From the NCBI GenBank assembly GCA_016125555.1, contig WGLN01000009.1:1-64000 (forward strand): a stretch of DNA of 64,000 nt, given 5' to 3'. Positions 54,481-62,799 of the stretch are shown one piece after another. The notes beneath the pieces were generated by a model. It was not told the origin of the DNA and made no database searches. It worked only from the letters and a program-made list of their open reading frames with translations. Source of the stretch: Porphyrobacter sp. GTDB lineage: Bacteria > Pseudomonadota > Alphaproteobacteria > Sphingomonadales > Sphingomonadaceae. Positions within the stretch are counted from its first letter, which is position 1. Each line of letters begins with the position of its first letter. Position numbers and translations under genes: made by a program.

Positions 54481-55563
54481 CTAGAGCTTCCCGTCCGCCG
54501 CCAACTGCATGAAGGTGGGATCGAAGCGCAGGGTGATCGCGTTTTCATCGCCCAGCGTCTTGCCGCCCGGAAAGCTCATTCCCACCGCATCCGCCGAACG
54601 CGCGCCTTGGCCGAACAGGCCTTGGGCAAAGCTGAAATCGCGCACGCGGGTCATGGTGGTGAGGAGGTCGGGCGAGGCCATGGCCGCGACCGCCGCCTTG
54701 GGATCGGTGTAGAGATAGGTGGTGGCAAGCTGGCCTGCGAAGCTCTCCGCATCGGTCCCCGCAAGCTTCGCCATCGCCGCGCGCGCGGCGGCGCCTTCGG
54801 CATCGTCCTTCGCGAGGATCGCCATGGTCTCGTACCAAATCCCGGCGAGCGCCTTGCCGAGATCGGGGTTGGCCTTGAGCGTGGCCGTATCGACCACCAG
54901 CAGGTCGAGGATCTCGCCCGGGATGTCCGCCGAGGTGAACACCGCCGTCGTGCCCGGCACCTGCTTCATCGTGGTGACCTGCGGGTTCCACGCCACCGCG
55001 GCGGTGATCTGCGGCGAGGCGAAAGCGCTGGCGATGTCGGCATCGGAGGTGTTGACCGTCTTCACATCGGTCAGCTTCATCCCGTTCTTCTCGAGCGCGC
55101 GGGCGAGGAGGTAGTGCGACACCGAAAGCTCGACGAGGTAGACATCGCGCCCCCTGAGCGCGGCCACATCGCTGCCGCCCTTCACCAGCACCGCGTCATT
55201 GCCGTTCGAATAGTCGCCGAGGATGATCGCGCTGGTGTCCTTGCCGCCTGCCGCCGGGATGGTGAGCGCGTCCATGCTGGCGACCGTCACCCCGTCGAGC
55301 TTGCCCGCGGTGTACTGGTTGACGCTCTCGACATAGTCGTTGACCTGCACGAAGTTGATCTGGAGCCCGTATTTGTCGGCCCACTTCTTCACGATGCCCG
55401 CCTGCTCGGCATAGGGCCAGGGCATCCACCCCGCATAGATCGACCAGCCGATATTGAAGCTCGTGCGTTTTTCCGCCGGCTCTTCGCTGCCCGAGCACCC
55501 CGCCACCGCCAGCGCGCAGGCGATCAGGAGGAAGCGGGCCGCGCGGCGAAGCTGGTGGAGCAT
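54481..55563 (-). CDS. ABC transporter substrate-binding lipoprotein
   Basis: 360 residues. Lipoprotein signal with lipobox AVAGC (Cys23), then a periplasmic-binding fold of the SsuA/TauA/ThiY kind (FNIGWSIYAGWMPWPYAEQA, DYVESVNQYTAGKLDGV). First gene of the guanidine/urea cluster. Operator B lies 59-87 bases upstream of its ATG. Confidence 0.9.
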   Translation of the reverse strand: MLHQLRRAARFLLIACALAVAGCSGSEEPAEKRTSFNIGWSIYAGWMPWPYAEQAGIVKKWADKYGLQINFVQVNDYVESVNQYTAGKLDGVTVASMDALTIPAAGGKDTSAIILGDYSNGNDAVLVKGGSDVAALRGRDVYLVELSVSHYLLARALEKNGMKLTDVKTVNTSDADIASAFASPQITAAVAWNPQVTTMKQVPGTTAVFTSADIPGEILDLLVVDTATLKANPDLGKALAGIWYETMAILAKDDAEGAAARAAMAKLAGTDAESFAGQLATTYLYTDPKAAVAAMASPDLLTTMTRVRDFSFAQGLFGQGARSADAVGMSFPGGKTLGDENAITLRFDPTFMQLAADGKL

Positions 55564-55621
55564 GATTCGGATTCCTTTCGCAGGCGCAGCATTCCCGTTC
55601 GCGTGTCATTTGTCTATGGGG

Positions 55622-55650
55622 AATTATTACGATTGCGAAGAAATGTAATA
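55622..55650. promoter_or_regulatory. operator B: AATTATTAC-N14-GTAATA dyad
   Basis: Core TATTAC (55625-55630) and GTAATA (55645-55650) in the 147-base divergent gap between the substrate-binding protein (55563) and the beta-propeller lipoprotein (55711). Same arms, spacing and orientation as operator A, with a different 14-base middle. Probably the control site for the cluster and perhaps for the divergent gene. Confidence 0.7.
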
Positions 55651-55710
55651 TGACTAACCCATGTGGCATTCTCGCCGGGAATGCGCCCGGCTTCCATGGA
55701 AAGGACCGCG

Positions 55711-56673
55711 ATGGCCAAACTTCCGGCAGCACGCCCCCTCCCGCTCGTCATGGCGACCGTCCTGCTCGCCGCCTGTTCGGCCGGGACCCCGCCGCCACCC
55801 GCCGAGGGGGCTGCGCCCGACCTCGTCGAGACGGCGATGGAGGTGCCCGGCTTTGCCGATTTCCTCGCGGTCGACGGCGATACGGTGTGGGTCACCAATG
55901 ATGGCCGGATCGAGCAGTGGTCGACCGAGGGCAAGCGCGCGAGCCTCTCCATGCCGCGCCCGTGCGGGACCATGGCGGTGGTGCAAGGTGCGCTGTGGGT
56001 CGCCAATTGCAAGGGCGGGGAGGTGTGGCGGGTGAACCTCGAAACCGCCACACTCGAAGCCAAGGTTGCCACCGGCCTCGCCAATCCCAAGGGCGAAACC
56101 AACGTGGTCGCGGGCGCAGGCTCGGTGTGGGTGGCGAGCGACCCGGCGGGCAAGGTCGCGCGCATCGACCCCGCCACCAACGAAGTCATCGCCACCATCC
56201 CGGTGGCGCCCGAGACCTGGTATCTCGCCTACGGCTTCGACGCGCTCTGGGCAGTCTCGAGCGAGGGCAAGGTGCTCCAGAAGATCGACCCCGCCACCAA
56301 CACCGTCACCGGCACCGTGGCGCTCGGCGAGGTGCCGGGCTTCCTCGCCGCGGGCGAGGGCGCGGTGTGGGTGCAGGAACAGGGCGATGGAACGGTGGCG
56401 AAGGTCGATCCGGAAAGCCTCGCGCTGGCCGGGCGCACCAAGGTCGGCGACAATCTGAAGTGGGGCGATATCGACACCGGTGGCGGCGCGGTGTGGCTGC
56501 GCACCACCGACGACCAGACGATGGTGGTGATCGACCCGGCAAGCGGCGCGATCCGCGCGCGACTCGGGGCGGCGGTGGGCAGCGGCGCGCTGCGCTGGAC
56601 GCCCGCGGGAGTTTGGACATCGGCGCACGACCAGCACACCCTTTCCTGGTGGAGCGCCCCTGCCGAGCAGTGA
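55711..56673 (+). CDS. beta-propeller (YVTN/NHL-like) lipoprotein
   Basis: 320 residues. Lipobox LLAAC (SAG follows), then about six repeats of the type GAVWV..G.VARIDPATNEVIATI, the pattern of a YVTN/Vgb-like propeller. Periplasmic or outer-membrane-attached; function unknown. ATG 55711 chosen for the GGAAAGGA ribosome site; in-frame ATGs upstream are weaker. Shares its upstream region, with operator B, with the transporter. Confidence 0.82.
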   Translation: MAKLPAARPLPLVMATVLLAACSAGTPPPPAEGAAPDLVETAMEVPGFADFLAVDGDTVWVTNDGRIEQWSTEGKRASLSMPRPCGTMAVVQGALWVANCKGGEVWRVNLETATLEAKVATGLANPKGETNVVAGAGSVWVASDPAGKVARIDPATNEVIATIPVAPETWYLAYGFDALWAVSSEGKVLQKIDPATNTVTGTVALGEVPGFLAAGEGAVWVQEQGDGTVAKVDPESLALAGRTKVGDNLKWGDIDTGGGAVWLRTTDDQTMVVIDPASGAIRARLGAAVGSGALRWTPAGVWTSAHDQHTLSWWSAPAEQ

Positions 56674-56913
56674 ATCGCTTTTAATCATTGACGCACCGGC
56701 CGCGATGAGTGACCCTGTCGTCCTTCCGGTCTTCTCGCGCCGGAGAGTGCGGGAGCCCGGCAAGAAGCCGGTCGATCGCGGCGCGACCCGCTTTCCTCTC
56801 GATGACGTCGAACAATCCGCGGATGGGATCTTCCGCCGGGTTATCGCGAAGGGTCCGTGAGAGAGCCCCACCGGTATGCCCGCCTGTCCCTGTCCGCTAG
56901 GGGGAGGGTGGAA

Positions 56914-57969
56914 ATGCAGGTGCAAACGGGATCCGCGCCTACGGAAACCGGCCGTTGGATCGGCTGCCTGACATATCAGAGCCGCGCAGTGTCGCGGCCT
57001 TCGGAAAGCGAACTCCGGCAGCTTGTCGAAGAGGCGCGGGCGCGGAACCGCAGCCTCGGCGTCACGGGAATGCTGCTCTACGAGAACGGCCGGTTTCTCC
57101 AGACCCTCGAAGGCCCGCCCGACGGGCTCGAACAGGTCTGGGATTCGATCCGCCACGACGAGCGCCACCGTGACATCGAGGTGCTGACCGAGCACATGGT
57201 CTCCAGCCGGCTGTTCTCCGGTTGGGATCTGCTGCTCTACAGCCGCGAGGACCGGGAGCGCCGTGCCGGGCGCGCCAGCGATCTCGCGCCGCACGCGCTG
57301 GCGCATTACGTCCCCGGGCTGGCTCAGCTCGCGCTCGATGGCGACGACCTGCGCATCAACGCGCGGCTGGCCGGCATCGCCGAACAGGGGTGGAGCGCCG
57401 ACGACATCATCTCCCACCTGATCGAGCCGGTGGCACGCGCGATGGGTGACGCCTGGCTTGCCGACCGGTGCTGCGAGTTCGATCTCACCGTCGGGCTCAG
57501 CATGCTGCAGCTCGCCGGCCACGCGGTCCGCACCCATGCCTGCACCGCCAGCCTGCGGCGCAGCCGCTACTCGATCCTGCTGGCAACCGCGCCGGGCGAG
57601 CCGCACATGCTCTCCACCGCGATGCTCGCCGACCAGTTCACCGATGCCGGCTGGCGGGTCGAGATGGCCTTCCCGCCGAGCAAGGAGGCGCTCGCCAACC
57701 AGGTCGCTGCGCAAGGCCACGACGCGGTGGACATCGCGCTGTCGGACGCGTTGCCGCGCCAGCGCGCGCTGGCCCGGCTCCGTGAGGCGGTGGAGGCGTG
57801 TCATCGGGCCTCGCCCGGGCACCTGGTGGTGGTTTCGGTCGGTGGGCGGATGTTCGCCGAGGCGAGTGCCAGCGCGGCCAGCGTGGGCGCCGATCACGCG
57901 CGCCGCTCGGTCGGCGGGACCAGCCTGCGGCTCGCCCAGCTGCTCCGTCAGGGGCGCAGCCTGCAGTAG
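56914..57969 (+). CDS. BLUF photoreceptor with B12-binding-like (SCHIC) domain, AppA-like
   Basis: 351 residues. N-terminal BLUF domain with the flavin-site residues at the same numbers as Rhodobacter AppA: Y21 (CLTYQS), N45 (ARARNRSL), Q63 (RFLQTLEGP), W104 (FSGWDL). A helical segment precedes a B12-binding-fold domain with H231 (APGEPHMLSTAMLAD), as in the heme/cobalamin SCHIC domain. AppA's Cys-rich C-terminal tail is absent. AppA senses blue light and redox to control photosynthesis genes through PpsR; neither PpsR nor photosynthesis genes are in the window. ATG 56914 is preceded by a strong GGGGGAGGG site. Confidence 0.9.
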   Translation: MQVQTGSAPTETGRWIGCLTYQSRAVSRPSESELRQLVEEARARNRSLGVTGMLLYENGRFLQTLEGPPDGLEQVWDSIRHDERHRDIEVLTEHMVSSRLFSGWDLLLYSREDRERRAGRASDLAPHALAHYVPGLAQLALDGDDLRINARLAGIAEQGWSADDIISHLIEPVARAMGDAWLADRCCEFDLTVGLSMLQLAGHAVRTHACTASLRRSRYSILLATAPGEPHMLSTAMLADQFTDAGWRVEMAFPPSKEALANQVAAQGHDAVDIALSDALPRQRALARLREAVEACHRASPGHLVVVSVGGRMFAEASASAASVGADHARRSVGGTSLRLAQLLRQGRSLQ

Positions 57970-57973
57970 CGCG

Positions 57974-58366
57974 CTAGACCAGCCCGAGCCGCTCCAGCTT
58001 CATCGCCAGCTTGCCGGGCAGGGCATCGCCGATATCCTCGCCCTCGGCGACATCCTTCGGGGCCTTGTCCTGGGTGAGGTAGCGCCAGCCCTGGTGCGCT
58101 CGCTTGGCCTGCTGGTGGACCCGGATCAGCTCGGGCGCGAGGCAGATGTCCCAGCGCCCGTCCTCGGTCTTGGCGAAGCCCGTGATCGGCGAGCGCGCGA
58201 CGATGGCGTGATTGACGATCCAGTAGAGCGAGCCGCGGATGCATTCCTCGTGCCGCGTCGGGCGGTTGCGGGTGGTCAGGCGGATCTCGCTGCGCCCGCG
58301 ATACCACCCGGCGAGCTGGTCATAGCTTTTCGCGCCGAAGGCGATCTTGGTGAGGTGGAGAGGCAT
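57974..58366 (-). CDS. DUF1489 family protein
   Basis: 130 residues, MPLHLTKIAFGAKSYDQL at the N-terminus and ECIRGSLYWIVNHAIVARSP in the middle, typical of DUF1489, a common alphaproteobacterial family of unknown role. ATG 58366 chosen because the upstream extension is basic and unlike the family. Convergent with the BLUF gene. Confidence 0.85.
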   Translation of the reverse strand: MPLHLTKIAFGAKSYDQLAGWYRGRSEIRLTTRNRPTRHEECIRGSLYWIVNHAIVARSPITGFAKTEDGRWDICLAPELIRVHQQAKRAHQGWRYLTQDKAPKDVAEGEDIGDALPGKLAMKLERLGLV

Positions 58367-58396
58367 GGCCCCAATGTGGCGCCCGCGCCCGCGCAA

Positions 58397-59155
58397 TCAA
58401 GCGATCGAAAGCCCCCCGTCCACAATGAAGGGCGCGCCGGTCGCGAAGCGGCTCTCGTCGCTGGCGAGATAGACCACGAGGTGGGCGATATCCTCCACCT
58501 CGCCCATGCGGCCGATCGGCTGGGCGATGCTGAAGGCGGCGCGGGTCGCCTCCGGGTCGGGCGTGCCGGCGATCACGCTCTCGACATTGGGGGTGAGGAT
58601 GGTGCCGGGCTGGACGGAGTTGACCCGGATGCCGTTGCCCTCGCGCGCGCACCACAGCGCGATCGACTTGGTGAGCATCGCCACCGCCGCCTTGGCGCTG
58701 TTGTAGGCGGCAAGGTCGGGCGAGGGCTTGTTGCCCGCGGCGGAGGAAAAGTTGACGATCGAGCCGCCGCCGCCCCTGGCCATCAGCGGGATCGCCGCCT
58801 TGCACCCCATGAAGATCGAGTCCACGTCGACATTGTAGCAACGCCGGAAATCTTCCGGCGAGATGTCCATCACCGATCCGAACACGGTGATCGCGGCGTT
58901 GTTGACCAGCACGTCGAGCCGCCCGTGGTCCTGCTCCACCTCGGCGATCACTTCCTGCCAGCGGCCCCAGTCGGTCACGTCCTGGGGGAGGAAGCCGCAG
59001 CCCAGCTGCTCAGAGGTGGCCCGGCCCGCGGCCTCGTCGATGTCGGTGATGGTGACCTTTGCACCTTCGGCGAGCAGCGCCTTCGCCGAAGCCCTGCCGA
59101 GCCCCATCGCGCCGCCTGTCAGCAGCACCACCTTGCCCTCGACCCGTCCTGCCAT
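58397..59155 (-). CDS. short-chain dehydrogenase/reductase
   Basis: 252 residues, classical SDR: cofactor motif TGGAMGLGRA, NNAA, catalytic Ser in NFSSAAG and Y-x3-K in YNSAK. The Asp after the second strand (ITDID) favours NAD over NADP. Closest in style to 3-alpha/20-beta-hydroxysteroid and cyclohexanol dehydrogenases; substrate unknown. Confidence 0.92.
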   Translation of the reverse strand: MAGRVEGKVVLLTGGAMGLGRASAKALLAEGAKVTITDIDEAAGRATSEQLGCGFLPQDVTDWGRWQEVIAEVEQDHGRLDVLVNNAAITVFGSVMDISPEDFRRCYNVDVDSIFMGCKAAIPLMARGGGGSIVNFSSAAGNKPSPDLAAYNSAKAAVAMLTKSIALWCAREGNGIRVNSVQPGTILTPNVESVIAGTPDPEATRAAFSIAQPIGRMGEVEDIAHLVVYLASDESRFATGAPFIVDGGLSIA

Positions 59156-59188
59156 ATCGCTCTCCCCGAGTGTCTCTCGGGGGAAGGG

Positions 59189-60649
59189 TTAGAGCGAGGC
59201 GAGACCGGCCGCCACTGCCAAACTGAGGAAGACGAAGAAGCCCATAGAGTCGGTGATCATCGTCACGAACACGGATGAAGCCACCGCCGGGTCCTGACCC
59301 AGCCGCTCGAAGATCACCGGCACCAGCACGCCCGCGAGCCCGGCGACGCCGATATTGATGACCATCGCCATCGCGATCACCGCGCCCATCGACGGGCTGA
59401 ACAGCAAGCCGGCCGCGATCCCGATAAGCAGCGCAACGGTGCTGCCGTTCAATAGCGCGACGCGGAACTCGCGCCAAAGGATGCGCCGCGTGTTGGCGCG
59501 GGTCAGCTGGTTGGTGGCGATCGCGCGCACCGCCACCGCCATGGTCTGCGTGCCCGCATTGCCGCCGATCGAGGCGACGATCGGCATGAGCACCGCGAGC
59601 GCCACCAACTGCTCGATCGCCGCGCCGAACAGCGCGATGATGCTGGAGGCGACTACCGCCGTCCCGAGATTGGCGATCAGCCAGCGCACCCGCGCGGTGT
59701 AGGCTTCGCGGATCGGCTCGTTGATGTCGCCATCGCCTGCGCCCGACATCAGCAGCGCGTCCTCGCCCGCTTCCTCCGAGATGATGTGCACCACGTCGTC
59801 GACCGTCATCTGGCCGACCAGCCGCCCGCTCTCGTCCACCACCGCGGCCGAGATCAGCGCGTATTTCTGGAACATCAGCGCGACCTCCTCCTGGTCCATC
59901 GTGACCGGGATCAGGGTCTGGTCGCGCTTCATCAGGTCGGTGAGCCGCACCGAGCGGGGCGTGGTGAGAATCCAGTTCAATGCGCAGGTGCCGACCGGGT
60001 GGTGGCGCTCGTCGATGATGAAGACCTCGAAGAAATCATGCTCCAGATCGCCTTCCTCGCGCAGGAAGTCGATGAGGTCGCCCACCGTCATGTGTTCGGG
60101 CACCGCGACGAAATCGCGGCTCATCAGGCGGCCCGCGGTTTCTTCCGGGTAGGACAGCGCGCTGGAGACCGCGGCGCGGGTTTCCGGCTCCAGCTCGGCC
60201 ATCACCGCGCGCTGGTCGGCCTCGTCGAGGTCCTCGATCAGCTGCACCGCGTCGTCGGTGTCGAGCTGTTCGGCGATGGTGGCGACCGCCTGCGCGGGCA
60301 GGGCCTCCATCAGGTCCTCGCGCACATAGTCGTTCAGTTCCGCGATGACGTCGCTGGTCATCAGGTCGGTGATCGCGGCGGCGAGTTCGGCGCGCATCGA
60401 ACGGTCGAGGAGCTCGATGAGGTCGGCGATGTCGGCGGCGTGAAGCGGCTCGACGAGGTCGTAAACCGCGCCCTTCTCACCCGCCTCGAGCGCATCCTGC
60501 ACCGCGCTCACATATTCGGGCTTGAGGCGGTTTTCCTCGTCGTGGCGCTCGTCGTCGACGCGGTCGTCCGGGCGCACCTCGACCTCGGCCTGATCCAGCG
60601 GCGGATCGGCGGTCAGCAGATCGTCGTCGGGGATGCGATCGTCGGCCAT
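59189..60649 (-). CDS. mgtE: magnesium transporter MgtE
   Basis: 486 residues. N-terminal helical domain (VQDALEAGEKGAVYDLVEPL), paired CBS domains (about 160-290) and a five-helix membrane domain with MPIVASIGGNAGTQTMAVAV, the conserved pore segment. The cytosolic part gates Mg2+ entry in response to internal magnesium. Divergent from the cyclophilin gene. Confidence 0.95.
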   Translation of the reverse strand: MADDRIPDDDLLTADPPLDQAEVEVRPDDRVDDERHDEENRLKPEYVSAVQDALEAGEKGAVYDLVEPLHAADIADLIELLDRSMRAELAAAITDLMTSDVIAELNDYVREDLMEALPAQAVATIAEQLDTDDAVQLIEDLDEADQRAVMAELEPETRAAVSSALSYPEETAGRLMSRDFVAVPEHMTVGDLIDFLREEGDLEHDFFEVFIIDERHHPVGTCALNWILTTPRSVRLTDLMKRDQTLIPVTMDQEEVALMFQKYALISAAVVDESGRLVGQMTVDDVVHIISEEAGEDALLMSGAGDGDINEPIREAYTARVRWLIANLGTAVVASSIIALFGAAIEQLVALAVLMPIVASIGGNAGTQTMAVAVRAIATNQLTRANTRRILWREFRVALLNGSTVALLIGIAAGLLFSPSMGAVIAMAMVINIGVAGLAGVLVPVIFERLGQDPAVASSVFVTMITDSMGFFVFLSLAVAAGLASL

Positions 60650-60750
60650 GTAGAGGCGTTTAGGCGGGGAAGGGTGAAAAGCAAGCGGGGAGGGTGACAG
60701 GCGGGCTCGGGCTGCTAGAAGCCGGGGCAGATTCTTTCAGGAGACACCAC

Positions 60751-61212
60751 ATGGCCGACACGCTGACCTTCACCCTCGACACCGGCGACGGCGAACCCAA
60801 GGACGTCGTCATCAAGCTGCGCCCCGACCTCGCCCCCGGCCACGTCGCGCGCATCACCGAACTGGCGAGCGAAGGCTTCTACGATGGCGTGGTGTTCCAC
60901 CGCGTGATCGCCGGCTTCATGGCGCAGGGCGGCGACCCGACCGGCACCGGCATGGGCGGCAGCGACAAGCCCGACCTCGCCGCCGAGTTCAACGATGCCC
61001 CGCACGTCGAGGGCACCTGCTCGATGGCCCGCGCGCAGAACCCCAACAGCGCCAATTCGCAGTTCTTCATCTGCCTCGACGACGCGCGCTTCCTCGACAA
61101 GCAATACACCGTGTGGGGCGAGGTCCAGAGCGGGATGGAACACGTCCACGCGATCCCCAAGGGCGAACCGCCGCGCAATCCGGGAAAGATCGTGAAGGCG
61201 ACGGTGGCCTGA
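60751..61212 (+). CDS. peptidyl-prolyl cis-trans isomerase, cyclophilin type
   Basis: 153 residues. The active-site Arg and Phe lie in GVVFHRVIAGFMAQGGD, and the NSANSQFFICL segment is conserved. No signal peptide, so cytoplasmic (PpiB-like). ATG 60751 follows AGGAGA. A long inverted repeat with a parS-like core lies 45 bases beyond the stop. Confidence 0.95.
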   Translation: MADTLTFTLDTGDGEPKDVVIKLRPDLAPGHVARITELASEGFYDGVVFHRVIAGFMAQGGDPTGTGMGGSDKPDLAAEFNDAPHVEGTCSMARAQNPNSANSQFFICLDDARFLDKQYTVWGEVQSGMEHVHAIPKGEPPRNPGKIVKATVA

Positions 61213-61256
61213 CTTAAGGCGCATTTACGGCCGATTTGGTCCGAGTAACGACGTTC

Positions 61257-61288
61257 AAGGGCAATGTTTCATGTGAAACATTGCCCTT
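61257..61288. other. parS: parS-like site inside a 32-bp inverted repeat
   Basis: Perfect 15-bp arms (AAGGGCAATGTTTCA and its complement) flank a TG centre. The core, TGTTTCATGTGAAACA (61265-61280), differs from consensus parS at one base (T for C in the central CACGTG). It lies 67 bases before the miaB ATG. It may bind ParB more weakly, or act as a hairpin ending the cyclophilin transcript, although no T-run follows. Confidence 0.7.
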
Positions 61289-61346
61289 GCCGTGTTGCCA
61301 GAGGCCGATTGAACGCAGCTGCCATCGGCGCTACAGGCGCCCCCTC

Positions 61347-62690
61347 ATGAAACCGCAAACGCCTCCCCAAACCTACCGGGTCAAGAGCTTCGGCTGCCAG
61401 ATGAACGTCTATGACGGCGAGCGCATGGGCGAGCTGCTGGCCGAGCGCGGCATCGTGCCCGCGCCCGAGGGCGAGGAGGCCGATCTCGTCATCCTCAACA
61501 CCTGCCATATCCGTGAAAAGGCTGCGGAAAAGGTCTATTCGGACATCGGCCGGCTGGTCGCGGCGGGCAAGGAGGCGGGCAAGGCCCCGCTGGTCGCGGT
61601 CGCGGGCTGTGTCGCGCAGGCCGAGGGCGAGGAGATCATGGCGCGCGCCCCTGCGGTGAGCATCGTGGTTGGCCCGCAGGCCTATCACCGCCTGCCGGAG
61701 ATGCTCGACCGCGCGGCGCAGGGCGAGCGCGCGACCGATACCGACATGCCCGCGATCGCCAAGTTCGACGCGCTCCCGGCGCGGCGCAAGCGCGGGCCGA
61801 GCGCCTTCCTCACGGTGCAGGAAGGCTGCGACAAGTTCTGCACCTATTGCGTGGTGCCCTACACCCGCGGCGCGGAAATCTCGCGGCCTTTCAGCCACCT
61901 CGTCGCCGAAGCGCATAAGCTGGTCGAAGCGGGTGCGAAGGAGATCACGCTGCTCGGCCAGAACGTCAATGCGTGGGCCGGCGAGGACGAAAAGGGGCGC
62001 ACCGTCGGCCTCGGCGGGCTGATCCGGCGGCTGGCGCAAATCGACGGGCTGGAGCGCATCCGCTACACCACCAGCCACCCCAATGACATGGAGGACGAGC
62101 TCATCGCCGCGCATGGCGAGGTCGAGAAGCTCATGCCCTACCTGCACCTGCCCGTGCAGAGCGGCAATGACCGGGTGCTGAAGGCGATGAACCGCCAGCA
62201 CACCGCCGAAAGCTACCTCCGCCTCATCGAACGCTTCCGCGCCGCGCGGCCCGATATCGCGCTGTCGGGCGATTTCATCGTCGGCTTCCCCGGCGAGACC
62301 GAGGCCGAGTTTGCCGACACGCTCAGCATCGTCGACGAAGTGCGCTACGCCGCCTGCTTCAGCTTCAAGTATTCCCCGCGTCCCGGCACCCCGGCGGCGA
62401 CCATGGAGGGCCAGATCCCGCCCGAGATCATGGACGAGCGCCTCCAGCGCCTCCAGCAACGCATCGGCCAGCACCAGCTGGCGTTCAACCGGGCGAGCGT
62501 CGGCAAGACCTGCACCGTGCTGGTCGAGCGCAAGGGCCGCCACGAGGGCCAGTGGCTCGGCAAGTCGCCGTGGCTGCAATCGGTCCACTTCACCGGCGAG
62601 CACGCGATCGGCGACCTCGTCGAGGTGACGCTGGCGGAAGCCGGGCCGAACTCGCTCGGGGGAATCCTGCGCCAGACCGTTACGGTTTGA
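61347..62690 (+). CDS. miaB: tRNA-2-methylthio-N6-dimethylallyladenosine synthase MiaB
   Basis: 447 residues. N-terminal methylthiotransferase domain with three FeS cysteines ([30 protein letters not shown]), radical-SAM motif [17 protein letters not shown] and a C-terminal TRAM domain. It methylthiolates A37 of tRNAs reading U-codons. ATG 61347 chosen since the upstream frame covers the parS-like repeat. Confidence 0.96.
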   Translation: MKPQTPPQTYRVKSFGCQMNVYDGERMGELLAERGIVPAPEGEEADLVILNTCHIREKAAEKVYSDIGRLVAAGKEAGKAPLVAVAGCVAQAEGEEIMARAPAVSIVVGPQAYHRLPEMLDRAAQGERATDTDMPAIAKFDALPARRKRGPSAFLTVQEGCDKFCTYCVVPYTRGAEISRPFSHLVAEAHKLVEAGAKEITLLGQNVNAWAGEDEKGRTVGLGGLIRRLAQIDGLERIRYTTSHPNDMEDELIAAHGEVEKLMPYLHLPVQSGNDRVLKAMNRQHTAESYLRLIERFRAARPDIALSGDFIVGFPGETEAEFADTLSIVDEVRYAACFSFKYSPRPGTPAATMEGQIPPEIMDERLQRLQQRIGQHQLAFNRASVGKTCTVLVERKGRHEGQWLGKSPWLQSVHFTGEHAIGDLVEVTLAEAGPNSLGGILRQTVTV

Positions 62691-62799
62691 CGACTATCCA
62701 CCGCCGCGACGGGCCCATGCGCTTGCCTTCGCGTGTCCCCGCCTTACCTTTCCGACTCGTGGACGAGGGATTGTCCCTTGCCCCCGCGCAAAGGAACCT

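Noticed and set aside
56674..56913. Short open frame before the BLUF gene
   Set aside because: Arg/Ser-rich with no ribosome site or recognisable features; probably a 5' leader.
61236..61346. N-terminal extension of MiaB
   Set aside because: It covers the parS-like inverted repeat and does not resemble MiaB; ATG 61347 fits the family start.
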